Source: JAZOTM01 sp045657625 (lineage in GTDB: Bacteria > Bacillota > Clostridia > Lachnospirales > Lachnospiraceae). Taken from it: 64,000 nucleotides of DNA. Below the pieces are notes generated by a model. The model searched no databases. It was not told the DNA's origin and was given only the letters and a program-made list of their open reading frames with translations. The position numbers and the translations under genes are program-made. How positions within the stretch are numbered: position 1 is the stretch's first letter; every line of letters begins with the position of its first letter. The stretch covers positions 7,079-71,078 of the forward strand of contig JAZOTM010000047.1 of NCBI GenBank assembly GCA_045657625.1, given 5' to 3'. Of this stretch, positions 1 to 8,209 are shown in pieces.

Positions 1-413
1 ACATCTTTTGCAACTTCCAGAATAATGGTCAAGGATTGCCGAATATTCTTTTTCTTTAAACGTTTGCCCTGTACCAAATCTACAAATTCACGTACTAGGA
101 TACCGTAGGATTTCCAAAAATCGATTACCAAAGAGCAGGGCTGTTCGTGAGTCTTGATAATACCCAGAGCATCGTATTTTCCCTGATGATTGGGATACAT
201 AACGTAACCACCTTCTGTCGGAAGATTTTCTAAGCCGGTGGCTATCGTAGAGATACGTCCCGTATGATTCATTAAATCGACGACGTGCTGGCAAAGTCTG
301 TATCGGGTGACTTCGTCATATTTTTCCGGATGATTTGCATAGATGCGCATGCGGGGAATCATAACCGGAGCCCGAAATAAATTCATTATGATGACATAAA
401 AAAATCGAAACAT
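1..413 (-). CDS. PlsC-like 1-acylglycerol-3-phosphate acyltransferase, 5' part (cut by window edge)
   Basis: This is the N-terminal 137 codons of a minus-strand gene that runs off the left edge. I translated it by hand from the ATG at 411-413, which has an AGGAGAG ribosome site a few bases upstream. The N-terminus is hydrophobic and could be a membrane anchor. Around residue 76 is NHQGKYD, an H-x4-D motif that is the catalytic signature of PlsC-type acyltransferases, preceded by the usual strand ending YVMYPN. The family acylates lysophosphatidic acid or related lipids at the membrane. The exact substrate cannot be told without the C-terminal half. A 68-residue reading frame at 88-294 on the same strand is only a shadow in another frame. 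Confidence 0.8.
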   Translation of the reverse strand, partial: MFRFFYVIIMNLFRAPVMIPRMRIYANHPEKYDEVTRYRLCQHVVDLMNHTGRISTIATGLENLPTEGGYVMYPNHQGKYDALGIIKTHEQPCSLVIDFWKSYGILVREFVDLVQGKRLKKKNIRQSLTIILEVAKD

Positions 414-728
414 AAACTCTCCTAAACAATTAGTTCGCGTTAGACCAAAAAACACAACATAACGCTTATATCTATTTTAACGTATTATTTCCATGATTTT
501 AATAGGACAAATTAAGGAAAATGTATAAGCAGTAAACAATAGAAAAGTTTCATTTAATAAGAAGAAACAGAAGCAAAAAAGACACTTGTCTTTAAATTGG
601 TTAAAATAAAATATAAAATTTAACTAAAAAAGGACATATGACCTATTATTTTTATAAAATCCTCGATATACTATCGCTTGTGTTCGAAATTGATACACAT
701 CCTATAAAATGATGCAGGAGGTAATTTC
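414..728. other. Intergenic region between divergent plsC-like and yczE-like genes
   Basis: This 315-base AT-rich stretch should hold the divergent promoters of the two flanking genes. I see no coding potential. A TATAAA at 703-708 and a good AGGAGG at 716-721 serve the rightward gene, but no convincing -35 box sits 17 bases upstream. A small CGATA-TAC-TATCG inverted repeat lies at 664-676. Nothing else stands out. Confidence 0.5.
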
Positions 729-1430
729 GTGAAGCAGAATAGGTCAGTAAAAGAACAAGTGTTACGATGGATTTTTTTTATTGCCGGACTTGCAATAATG
801 GCATTTGGTATAGCCTTTTCCATTATAGCAGATTTGGGCACTTCTCCTATCTCCAGTCCGCCGTATGTCTTTAGTATGTTCCTTCCTTTGACGGTAGGAA
901 ATCTGACGATTTGTTTACACGGAATCCTGATACTGCTACAGATCCTACTGCTCCGAAAGGACTACCAGTGGATTCAGTTATTACAGTTGCCGGTTGCGAT
1001 TGTATTTGGCTATTTGTGCGACCTAGCCTTATACACGGTAAGTGGACTGAGTTATACGAATTATGCGGAGCAGTGGATTTATTGCTTCATCGGAATTGTA
1101 CTTGTTGCAATTGGTGTGAGCATGGAAGTGACTGCAGACGTTGTGACGTTAGCAGGAGAAGGGGCAGCCATTGCCTTAAGCAAAGTGACAAAAATCAGTT
1201 TTACCAAGATGAAGGTCATCTTTGACGTCATTATGGTAATCATTGCAATTATCGTTTCTTACTTCGTTTTGGGAAGTATCCAGGGTGTGAGAGAAGGAAC
1301 CGTAGCAGCAGCTTTGCTTGTAGGTGTGATTGCAAACCCATTAATTCGCTTAGAAAGCAAGATTTCGTTTTCAAACGAAAACTTAAATAAAATAGACAAA
1401 ATAGACATGGAAAAAGGAATGGAAATTTAA
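729..1430 (+). CDS. YczE/YyaS/YitT-like integral membrane protein
   Basis: A 233-residue polytopic membrane protein with about five hydrophobic helices. The N-terminal block, with a motif like DLGTSPISSPPYV near residues 36-48, resembles the YczE/YyaS/YitT family, whose transport function is not established. A second conserved stretch near residue 130 (MEVTADVVTLAGEG) resembles the family's substrate-site region. The start codon is GTG, placed 7 bases after AGGAGG (716-721). The gene stands alone: its stop codon lies in the loop of a strong terminator and the ATP synthase operon begins well downstream. The family call is by sequence resemblance and the substrate is unknown. Confidence 0.75.
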   Translation: MKQNRSVKEQVLRWIFFIAGLAIMAFGIAFSIIADLGTSPISSPPYVFSMFLPLTVGNLTICLHGILILLQILLLRKDYQWIQLLQLPVAIVFGYLCDLALYTVSGLSYTNYAEQWIYCFIGIVLVAIGVSMEVTADVVTLAGEGAAIALSKVTKISFTKMKVIFDVIMVIIAIIVSYFVLGSIQGVREGTVAAALLVGVIANPLIRLESKISFSNENLNKIDKIDMEKGMEI

Positions 1431-1446
1431 TTTTCATTCCTTTTTC
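1411..1446 (+). terminator. Rho-independent terminator of the yczE-like gene
   Basis: A 15-bp stem runs from 1411-1425 to 1431-1445 (AAAAAGGAATGGAAA against TTTTCATTCCTTTTT, with one G-T pair). It has a five-base loop and a T-rich 3' arm. The TAA stop of the upstream gene is inside the loop, so gene end and terminator overlap. Confidence 0.85.
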
Positions 1447-1808
1447 GCGTTTTCCGAAGGAAATCCTAGCATGCCAAAACTGATATACGGAAACTGAGAA
1501 AATTGTATCAATTTCAAATTTGGAAATGATGCTTTATTGAGGGAACGCGCGAAAATTGTGGAAAGTGCCCGAATATACAGAGCTTTAGGTTTGATATAAA
1601 ATCCCTACAATTTAAAAGTCAAGTTCAGAAGGCTATACAAATGCGGAAATTTGTATATTATATTTTTCTGTGAAAAGTCTAAAATGAGAACTGTTCGAAA
1701 AGGAGTAAGAGGCTACTAACATAGAGAAATGAGAAAAATCCATATGATTAGAAGTTTATTCGGTATCGAATGCGTATCATATTTTTTATAGAACAGGAGG
1801 TGTTTTTT
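1447..1808 (+). promoter_or_regulatory. Leader region of the ATP synthase operon with a 9-bp inverted repeat
   Basis: This 360-base stretch before atpB shows no supported gene and no atpI or atpZ. An extended -10 candidate, TGATATAAA, is at 1592-1600 but lacks a good -35 box. At 1634-1657 is a perfect inverted repeat, TATACAAAT then six bases then ATTTGTATA, which could be an operator or an RNA hairpin in the leader. The ribosome site AGGAGG is at 1795-1800. Promoter assignment is tentative. Confidence 0.4.
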
Positions 1809-2501
1809 GTGAGTTCGTCATTAGCAGAACGGCTCATAGAGGAGCTTAATTGCGAGACGGTCTTCACAATCCACGTGGGTAGTCTGGAAATTCCTGTTAT
1901 GGAATCTGTGGTAGTTACCTGGATTGTAATGGCAGTACTGATTCTTTTGGCTTTTATCCTTACCAGAGGCTTAAAGACACAGAACATCAGCAAAAGACAA
2001 GCATTTGCAGAACTTGTCTATGAGAAACTGACAGGAATTGTTGGAAGCATGTTGGGAGAAGAGGGTAAGATTTATACCACTTATCTCACTACCATTTTGC
2101 TTTATATCGGACTGTCTAATATTATTGGTTTATTTGGCTTTAAGTCACCGACGAAGGACCTGAATGTAACCGCTGCACTGGCACTTATGAGTATTGTGCT
2201 TGTGGAATTTGCCGGCATTTATCAGACCGGTGTCAAGAAATGGTTACACAAATTTACGGAGCCCGTAGCCATCGTAACACCCTTTAATATCTTGGATGTG
2301 TTTACAAGACCATTATCTTTGTGTATGCGACTATTCGGAAATGTATTAGGCGCATTCGTCATTATGGAATTACTGAAAATCGTAGTTCCACCGGTTGTCC
2401 CAGCAGTATTTAGTTTATATTTTGATTTATTTGACGGTTTATTGCAGGCATACGTATTTGTATTTTTAACTTCTTTGTATATTAAAGAAGCAGTTGAGTA
2501 A
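1809..2501 (+). CDS. atpB: ATP synthase F0 subunit a
   Basis: Subunit a of the membrane F0 sector, which forms the ion half-channels beside the c-ring. About six hydrophobic segments are visible. The segment reading LSLCMRLFGNVLGAF carries the essential arginine equivalent to E. coli Arg210. An upstream in-frame ATG at 1770 gives 243 residues, but it has no ribosome site. The GTG at 1809 sits 8 bases behind a perfect AGGAGG, so I choose the 230-residue form. It is the first gene of the operon, with 24 bases to atpE. No atpI or atpZ precedes it. Confidence 0.93.
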   Translation: MSSSLAERLIEELNCETVFTIHVGSLEIPVMESVVVTWIVMAVLILLAFILTRGLKTQNISKRQAFAELVYEKLTGIVGSMLGEEGKIYTTYLTTILLYIGLSNIIGLFGFKSPTKDLNVTAALALMSIVLVEFAGIYQTGVKKWLHKFTEPVAIVTPFNILDVFTRPLSLCMRLFGNVLGAFVIMELLKIVVPPVVPAVFSLYFDLFDGLLQAYVFVFLTSLYIKEAVE

Positions 2502-2525
2502 AAGAAGATTTAGGAGGATTTAAGA

Positions 2526-2750
2526 ATGAATACAATTATCGCTATTGGAGCAGGTATTGCAGTAGTAACAGGTTTAGGAGCAGGTATTGGTATCGGTATT
2601 GCTACCGGTAAAGCATGTGAAGGTATCGCACGTCAGCCGGAAGCAGAAAGCAAGATTCAGAAGAACTTGATTTTGGGTTGTGCCCTTGCAGAAGCAACTG
2701 CGATTTATGGTTTCGTCATTGCACTTATGATCATTGTAATGTTGCAGTAA
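2526..2750 (+). CDS. atpE: ATP synthase F0 subunit c
   Basis: The 74-residue c-ring proteolipid: two glycine-rich transmembrane helices joined by the polar RQPEAESK loop that contacts gamma and epsilon. The ion-binding carboxylate is the glutamate in ALAEATAIYG in helix 2. Compared with the Na+-binding c subunit of Ilyobacter tartaricus, the helix-1 glutamine position is isoleucine (GIGIGIATG) and the Ser after the Glu is Ala. Both Na+ ligands are therefore missing, and proton coupling is the likelier choice (inference). A GGAGG lies just upstream of the ATG. Confidence 0.95.
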   Translation: MNTIIAIGAGIAVVTGLGAGIGIGIATGKACEGIARQPEAESKIQKNLILGCALAEATAIYGFVIALMIIVMLQ

Positions 2751-2778
2751 AAATAAGTTGGAAGAAAGGGTTCGTTAA

Positions 2779-3261
2779 ATGATAAACATTTCATTTTGGA
2801 ATATTCTTTGGACTGTTGTTAACTTACTTATTTTGTTTATTGCTTTTCGTATTTTCTTCTTTAAGCCTATTGCAAACATTATCGCAAAACGCCAAGAGGA
2901 AGTAGAAGCCTCCTACAAAGCGGCTTCTGATAAAGAGCAGGAAGCAGAAGAAGCAGTCAAACAGTACCAGAATAAATTAGATGCAGTAGAAGAGGAAAAG
3001 AAGCAGATTCTTTCCGATACAAGAAAACAGGCAGATGAGCAGTATCAGAAATTGGTTGCAGATGCGAAGACAGATGCAAAGAGTATTAAGGATGCTGCAG
3101 TGGCAGAAGCAAATCAGGAACGTGAAAAGATTATTGCAGGAGCCAAGAAAGAAATTGCGGATATCGTAATGGACGCTACCGAAAAGGTAGTTGGTAGCAA
3201 AACAGGAAGTGATGTGGATCACGAACTGTTCAATAAATTTTTAGGTGAAAATGGTGAATAA
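2779..3261 (+). CDS. atpF: ATP synthase F0 subunit b
   Basis: The peripheral stalk subunit, 160 residues. It has one N-terminal transmembrane helix (about residues 5-27) followed by a long charged, alanine-rich coiled coil rich in Lys, Glu and Gln. This is the normal length and shape for a bacterial b subunit. The AAAGGG ribosome site lies 10 bases before the ATG. Its stop codon overlaps the candidate starts of the next gene, so b and the delta-alpha fusion are translationally coupled. There is no b-delta fusion of the mycobacterial kind; here delta is joined to alpha instead. Confidence 0.94.
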   Translation: MINISFWNILWTVVNLLILFIAFRIFFFKPIANIIAKRQEEVEASYKAASDKEQEAEEAVKQYQNKLDAVEEEKKQILSDTRKQADEQYQKLVADAKTDAKSIKDAAVAEANQEREKIIAGAKKEIADIVMDATEKVVGSKTGSDVDHELFNKFLGENGE

Positions 3262-5278
3262 AATGACAGAAAAGTCTTTTGATTACGCCCGCGATTTGCA
3301 TAACAAGGAAAACAGCAAAGAATTACTTCAATCGGTGGATTCCATTTTTGAAGCCGTTCCGGCTGTTTTAGACGAATTAAAGGATCCCACAGTGGCTATT
3401 ACCAAAAAGCATGTGGTGATTGAAAAAATTTTCCCGAAGGAAATTCGTAATTTCCTTAAACTGTTATGTGATAACGGGGATTTTGAATTATTTTATGAAA
3501 TTAAGGATGCTTTGGCAGAAATGTCAGAGACACCGGAAGAAAAGGCACAGAAGGCAAAATTGCGTTATGTGACCGAACCTACGGAAGAACAGCTTGCAGG
3601 AATGAAACAGTTCCTTGCCAAGAAGTTTGGAAATAGTGAAATGGAACTGGAACTTCAGCAGGATGCTTCTTTGAAGAGCGGATTTGTTTTGTCCGTTGGT
3701 ACCAAAGAATATGATTGGAGTGAACAGGGACGTATCAACCAGTTGGCAGAAAAGTTGAATGCAGCCGTTGGACTTAGTGCAGTGGATGAAAGCATTTTAT
3801 CTATTTTAAAAACCAGCGTGGATGATTTTGAATTAGAAGCAAAAGAAAAAGAAGTCGGTTTGGTAAACTGGGTTGGTGATGGAATTGCCAACGTTGACGG
3901 CATTGACCATGCGTTTTACGGAGAAATCGTTATCTTTGATAGCGGCGTAAAGGGAATGGTACAGGATGTGCGTAGAGACGAAATCGGCGTTATTTTGTTC
4001 GGTAGAGATACAGAAGTAAAGGAAGGCACCAAGGTGGTTCGTACCGGTAAAATGGCTGGTATTCCGGTTGGTGATGCTTTCTTGGGACGTATTGTGGATG
4101 CACTTGGTACTCCATTGGATGGTAAGGGCGAGATTCAGGCAGACGGATTCCGTCCGGTTGAGTGTGCAGCACCTGGTATCGTAGATCGTAAATCCGTTAG
4201 TCAGCCGATGGAAACCGGCCTTTTGGCGATTGACTCCATGTTCCCGATCGGACGTGGACAAAGAGAGTTGATCATCGGTGATCGTCAGACCGGTAAGACT
4301 TCTATTGCGACGGATACCATCATTAACCAGAAGGGAAAAGATGTTATCTGTGTATATGTTGCCATTGGACAGAAAGCTTCTACCGTTGCTAAATTGGTAA
4401 ACACTTTAAAGGAAAACGGAGCGTTGGATTATACCATTATCGTTAGTTCTACCGCTTCGGATCCGGCACCATTGCAGTACATTGCACCATATGCAGGAAC
4501 AGCCTTAGCAGAGTACTTTATGTATGCAGGCAAGGATGTTTTGATTGTATATGATGATTTGTCAAAACATGCAGTGGCTTACCGTGCAATTTCCTTATTG
4601 TTGGAGCGTTCTCCGGGACGTGAAGCTTATCCGGGTGACGTATTCTATTTACATTCCAGATTATTGGAACGTAGTGCTCGTATCACAGAAGAAGCAGGAG
4701 GCGGTTCCATTACAGCACTTCCGATTATTGAGACTCAGGCAGGCGATTTGTCTGCGTATATTCCGACCAACGTTATTTCCATTACCGATGGTCAGATCTT
4801 CGTAGAGTCCCAGTTGTTCCATGCAGGGCAGAGACCGGCGGTAAACGTAGGTCTTTCTGTATCACGTGTAGGTGGTGCAGCACAGACAAAAGCAATGAAA
4901 AAAGCAGCCGGATCCATTCGTATCGATTTGGCACAGTATCGTGAAATCGAAGTATTTACACAGTTCTCTTCTGATTTGGATGAGGCGACCAAGAAACAGT
5001 TGGCCCATGGTCGTGTGTTGATGGAATTATTAAAACAGCCATTAAACAAACCGTTCTCTATGGCAGAGCAGGTCATTGTGTTGGTATTGGTAAATGCCCA
5101 TGTATTTTCAGATTTGGAACTTAGCAAGGTGAAAGAGTTCCGTCAGGATTTATTGGAATACTTCCACACCGAGCAGAGAAGCTTAATCAATCAGTTGGAA
5201 TCTACCAAGGATTTGGCAGATGATTTGAAAGAAGCAATCATTGAAGCAGGAAACGAATTTAAGAAAACTTGGGAGTAA
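3251..5278 (+). CDS. atpA: ATP synthase F1 delta-alpha fusion protein
   Basis: One uninterrupted reading frame encodes delta (OSCP) followed by alpha. Residues 1 to about 170 match delta, including the typical C-terminal block SLKSGFVLSVGTKEYD. From about residue 180 the sequence is a full alpha subunit: the N-terminal barrel (VGLVNWVGDGIANVDGID), the Walker A motif GDRQTGKT at about 343-350, and the catalytic-interface arginine region RSPGREAYPGDVFYLHSRLLERS. There is no stop, frameshift or ribosome site between the two parts, and the linker is only about ten residues. Start candidates are GTG 3245, ATG 3251, GTG 3254 and ATG 3263; AGGTG at 3243-3247 does not settle the choice. Separate atpH and atpA genes are the rule in bacteria. 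The operon contains no second delta or alpha. Confidence 0.93.
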   Translation: MVNKMTEKSFDYARDLHNKENSKELLQSVDSIFEAVPAVLDELKDPTVAITKKHVVIEKIFPKEIRNFLKLLCDNGDFELFYEIKDALAEMSETPEEKAQKAKLRYVTEPTEEQLAGMKQFLAKKFGNSEMELELQQDASLKSGFVLSVGTKEYDWSEQGRINQLAEKLNAAVGLSAVDESILSILKTSVDDFELEAKEKEVGLVNWVGDGIANVDGIDHAFYGEIVIFDSGVKGMVQDVRRDEIGVILFGRDTEVKEGTKVVRTGKMAGIPVGDAFLGRIVDALGTPLDGKGEIQADGFRPVECAAPGIVDRKSVSQPMETGLLAIDSMFPIGRGQRELIIGDRQTGKTSIATDTIINQKGKDVICVYVAIGQKASTVAKLVNTLKENGALDYTIIVSSTASDPAPLQYIAPYAGTALAEYFMYAGKDVLIVYDDLSKHAVAYRAISLLLERSPGREAYPGDVFYLHSRLLERSARITEEAGGGSITALPIIETQAGDLSAYIPTNVISITDGQIFVESQLFHAGQRPAVNVGLSVSRVGGAAQTKAMKKAAGSIRIDLAQYREIEVFTQFSSDLDEATKKQLAHGRVLMELLKQPLNKPFSMAEQVIVLVLVNAHVFSDLELSKVKEFRQDLLEYFHTEQRSLINQLESTKDLADDLKEAIIEAGNEFKKTWE

Positions 5279-5281
5279 AAT

Positions 5282-6292
5282 ATGGCAAGTACAAAGGAAA
5301 TCCTAAATAGAATAAACAGTATTCAGGATACCATGAAGATTACCAAAGCCATGTATATGATGTCTTCCATGAAACTTCGGAAAGCAAAGAAAAAATTGGC
5401 TGATACAGAACCTTTTTTCGAAGCAACCCAAAAAAGTATTGCAGAGAACTTGGTGCATTTTCCGGATATTCGACATATCTACTTTGATAACCGAATTGAG
5501 GACGAGCACGAAGAGGTGAAAAAAAGAGGTTTTATCGTCTTTACCGGCGATAAGGGTATGGCAGGTGCTTACAATCACAATGCCATAAAACTTGCGCAGG
5601 AACGTATCAAAGATTTGTCAAAGGATGAGTATCAGTTATTTGTCGTAGGAGAGGTAGGAAGAAGCTTTTTTATCGCCAACGGTTACAACGTGGATGAAAG
5701 CTTTAAGTATTCCTCCAACAATCCTACTATGCATCGAGCAAGATTGATTTCCGAATACTTGATTGACAAGTATAACAAAGGGGAATTGGACAGAATTGAT
5801 GTCATTTACACCAAGATGTTGAATTCCGTTACGGAAGAGACTTGCGTAGAACGTTTGCTTCCTTTAAAGACACATGCCTTTATCAAGGAGCAGGCAAAAG
5901 AAATTTCGGAAGATAAAGGGGGAAGCAGTAAGGCTTCCTTGGAAATGAAAGAAGGCGTAAAGCACGTCCATTCCATCAATAGTTATGAAATGGAAGCGAT
6001 TCAGAATGGTGGAGATACCTGGTTCCCATTTTACCCATCTTTAAAATCGGTATTGGAACAGTTGGTACACAACCATTTTACGTCCTTTGTTTACGGCGCA
6101 ATGGTGGAATGCTCCGCCAGTGAAGAAAATGCCCGTATGATGGCTATGCAGGCTGCTACGGACAATGCGGAAGCAATTTTACATGAGTTGTCTATTGAAT
6201 ACAACAGAGTGCGTCAGGCCCAGATTACCCAGGAGATTACCGAGGTAATCGGTGGAGCGAAGGCACTGAAAAAGAAAAAAGCAAAACGGTAA
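5282..6292 (+). CDS. atpG: ATP synthase F1 subunit gamma
   Basis: The central rotor shaft, 336 residues, which is longer than the usual 285-300. The N-terminal helix is typical (KEILNRINSIQDTMKITKAMYMMSSMKL). The C-terminal helix is also typical (ENARMMAMQAATDNAEAILHEL, followed by RQAQITQEITEV). The extra length comes mostly from a charged insertion around residues 200-240 containing a Lys/Glu/Ser-rich stretch, in the exposed domain rather than the coiled-coil shaft. Three bases separate it from the fusion gene, and GGGAG precedes the ATG. Confidence 0.93.
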   Translation: MASTKEILNRINSIQDTMKITKAMYMMSSMKLRKAKKKLADTEPFFEATQKSIAENLVHFPDIRHIYFDNRIEDEHEEVKKRGFIVFTGDKGMAGAYNHNAIKLAQERIKDLSKDEYQLFVVGEVGRSFFIANGYNVDESFKYSSNNPTMHRARLISEYLIDKYNKGELDRIDVIYTKMLNSVTEETCVERLLPLKTHAFIKEQAKEISEDKGGSSKASLEMKEGVKHVHSINSYEMEAIQNGGDTWFPFYPSLKSVLEQLVHNHFTSFVYGAMVECSASEENARMMAMQAATDNAEAILHELSIEYNRVRQAQITQEITEVIGGAKALKKKKAKR

Positions 6293-6304
6293 GAGAGGTT
6301 CGTA

Positions 6305-7705
6305 ATGTCAGAAATAACAGGAAAAATCCTACAGGTTTCCGGACCTGTAGTGGACGTGGAATTTAAGAATCATGACCTACCTGCCATTCGAGATGCCCTA
6401 TACGTTATGGTAGGGAATGAAAAACGTGTAATGGAGGTGAGTCAGCATATTGGACTCGGTGTAGTTCGTTGTATTATGTTGGCACCCTCAGAAGGATTAT
6501 GCAGAGATATGGAAGTTGTCGCAACAGGAGAGGGTATTTCCGTACCTGTTGGAGAACAGACTTTAGGACGTCTTTTCAATGTCCTTGGAGACACTTTGGA
6601 TGGTGGAAAGAGTCTGGAAGATGGAGAACATTGGGGAATTCACCGGGAACCCCCTACATTTGAAGAGCAAAGCCCGGTTGTTGAAATGTTGGAAACCGGA
6701 ATTAAGGTCATTGACTTGTTGGCACCGTACGCAAAGGGTGGTAAAGTCGGACTTTTCGGTGGTGCCGGTGTTGGTAAAACCGTATTAATTCAGGAATTGA
6801 TTCACAACATTGCAACAGAAAGCGGTGGATATTCTATTTTCACCGGTGTTGGAGAACGTTCCAGAGAAGGAAATGACTTGTGGACAGAAATGGCGGAATC
6901 CGGAGTTTTGGATAAAACCGCTTTGGTATTCGGTCAGATGAATGAGCCCCCCGGAGCTCGTATGCGTGTAGCAGAAACCGGACTTACAATGGCAGAATAT
7001 TTCCGTGATGTACAGAATCAGGACGTGTTGTTGTTTATTGATAACATTTTCCGTTTTGTACAGGCCGGATCTGAAGTGTCTGCACTTCTTGGAAGAATGC
7101 CTTCTGCCGTTGGTTATCAGCCGACTTTGGCCAATGACTTAGGAGAATTGCAGGAAAGAATTGCATCTACGAAAAACGGATCTATTACTTCGGTACAGGC
7201 CGTATACGTACCTGCCGATGACTTGACTGACCCGGCACCTGCCACTACATTCTCCCATTTGGATGCGACTACCGTATTATCCAGAAAAATCGTAGAACAG
7301 GGTATTTATCCTGCAGTAGATCCATTGGAATCTACTTCTCGTATTTTGGAGCCGGATGTGGTTGGAGAAGAGCATTATAAAGTAGCCAGAGCCGTACAGG
7401 AAATCTTACAGAAGTACAAAGAATTACAGGATATTATTGCAATTCTTGGTATGGAAGAACTTTCTGACGAGGATAAATTAACGGTTTACAGAGCTCGTAA
7501 GATTCAGAGATTCTTATCTCAGCCATTCTCTGTAGCGGAAAACTTTACCGGTGTGAAGGGACAGTTTGTTCCGGTGGCAGAAACCATCAAGGGATTTAAA
7601 GCAATTTTGGACGGAGAAATGGATGAATATCCGGAGGCCGCTTTCTTCAATGTTGGAACCATTGATGATGTTCGTAAGAAAGCAGAGGAACTTGCAAAGG
7701 AGTAA
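6305..7705 (+). CDS. atpD: ATP synthase F1 subunit beta
   Basis: The catalytic subunit, 466 residues, standard length. It shows Walker A GGAGVGKT (about residues 152-159), the GERSREGNDLW loop with the catalytic Glu, and the conserved DNIFRFVQAGSEVSALLGR segment. It ends in the usual helical domain. Three alternating beta sites would make or hydrolyse ATP with the alpha part of the fusion protein. An AGAGAGG ribosome site precedes the ATG, 12 bases after gamma. Confidence 0.97.
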   Translation: MSEITGKILQVSGPVVDVEFKNHDLPAIRDALYVMVGNEKRVMEVSQHIGLGVVRCIMLAPSEGLCRDMEVVATGEGISVPVGEQTLGRLFNVLGDTLDGGKSLEDGEHWGIHREPPTFEEQSPVVEMLETGIKVIDLLAPYAKGGKVGLFGGAGVGKTVLIQELIHNIATESGGYSIFTGVGERSREGNDLWTEMAESGVLDKTALVFGQMNEPPGARMRVAETGLTMAEYFRDVQNQDVLLFIDNIFRFVQAGSEVSALLGRMPSAVGYQPTLANDLGELQERIASTKNGSITSVQAVYVPADDLTDPAPATTFSHLDATTVLSRKIVEQGIYPAVDPLESTSRILEPDVVGEEHYKVARAVQEILQKYKELQDIIAILGMEELSDEDKLTVYRARKIQRFLSQPFSVAENFTGVKGQFVPVAETIKGFKAILDGEMDEYPEAAFFNVGTIDDVRKKAEELAKE

Positions 7706-7708
7706 GAT

Positions 7709-8125
7709 ATGGCTTCATTATTTCAATTAAGTATTATTGCCTGCGACGGCGTGTTTTACCAAGGGAAATGTGAAATCTTAATCTTTCCGGGTGTAGATGG
7801 AGAGGTTGCCATTATGAATCATCACGAAGTGATGACCGGTGTTTTGGAAATCGGAGAAATCCGTTTTAAATTGCCGGATGGTACCTGGAGAAAAGCCATT
7901 GTATCCGACGGTCTTGTGACTGTGGATCATACCGGAGAAGTAAAGGTGCTTGCTTATTCCTGCGAAAGACCGGAAGACATTGATGTTTTCCGTGCACAGG
8001 AAGCCTTGGAAAGAGCCCAAGAGCAGTTGCAACAAAAACAGAGTCATATTGAGTACCAGATCACCACAGCCAATTTATCCAGAGCTATGGCCAGATTGAA
8101 GGGTGCCAGCAAGGGGACTCTGTAA
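7709..8125 (+). CDS. atpC: ATP synthase F1 subunit epsilon
   Basis: 138 residues: an N-terminal beta-sandwich (SIIACDGVFYQGKCEILIFPGVDGEVAIMNHHE matches the family, residues 8-40) and two C-terminal helices that can inhibit ATP hydrolysis. It is the last gene of the operon, 3 bases after beta, with AAGGAG before the ATG. A bidirectional terminator follows 30 bases later. Confidence 0.93.
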   Translation: MASLFQLSIIACDGVFYQGKCEILIFPGVDGEVAIMNHHEVMTGVLEIGEIRFKLPDGTWRKAIVSDGLVTVDHTGEVKVLAYSCERPEDIDVFRAQEALERAQEQLQQKQSHIEYQITTANLSRAMARLKGASKGTL

Positions 8126-8155
8126 AGAGCAGATGAAAAAGATATTTCTATAAAT

Positions 8156-8196
8156 AAAAAAGTTCAAGGTGTTATTCTGCACCTTGAACTTTTTTA
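8156..8196 (+). terminator. Bidirectional terminator between atpC and the MATE gene
   Basis: GTTCAAGGTG (8162-8171) pairs perfectly with CACCTTGAAC (8180-8189) around an 8-base loop. Six A precede and six T follow the stem. It can end the atp transcript on the plus strand and the MATE transcript on the minus strand, whose stop is at 8210. Confidence 0.92.
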
Positions 8197-8209
8197 TTGA
8201 ATCAGAAAT

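Noticed and set aside
911..1225. 104-residue plus-strand frame inside the yczE-like gene
   Set aside because: Composition is implausible and it fully overlaps a gene with good start, family match and terminator.
1729..1791. Short reading frame of about 20 codons before atpB as a leader peptide
   Set aside because: No ribosome site at suitable distance and no control-codon pattern; it is probably chance.
3245..5278. Frameshift or sequencing artefact joining atpH and atpA
   Set aside because: The frame is open from before atpF ends to the alpha stop, both parts are complete and conserved, and no stop or ribosome site lies between. A read-level check is still advisable.
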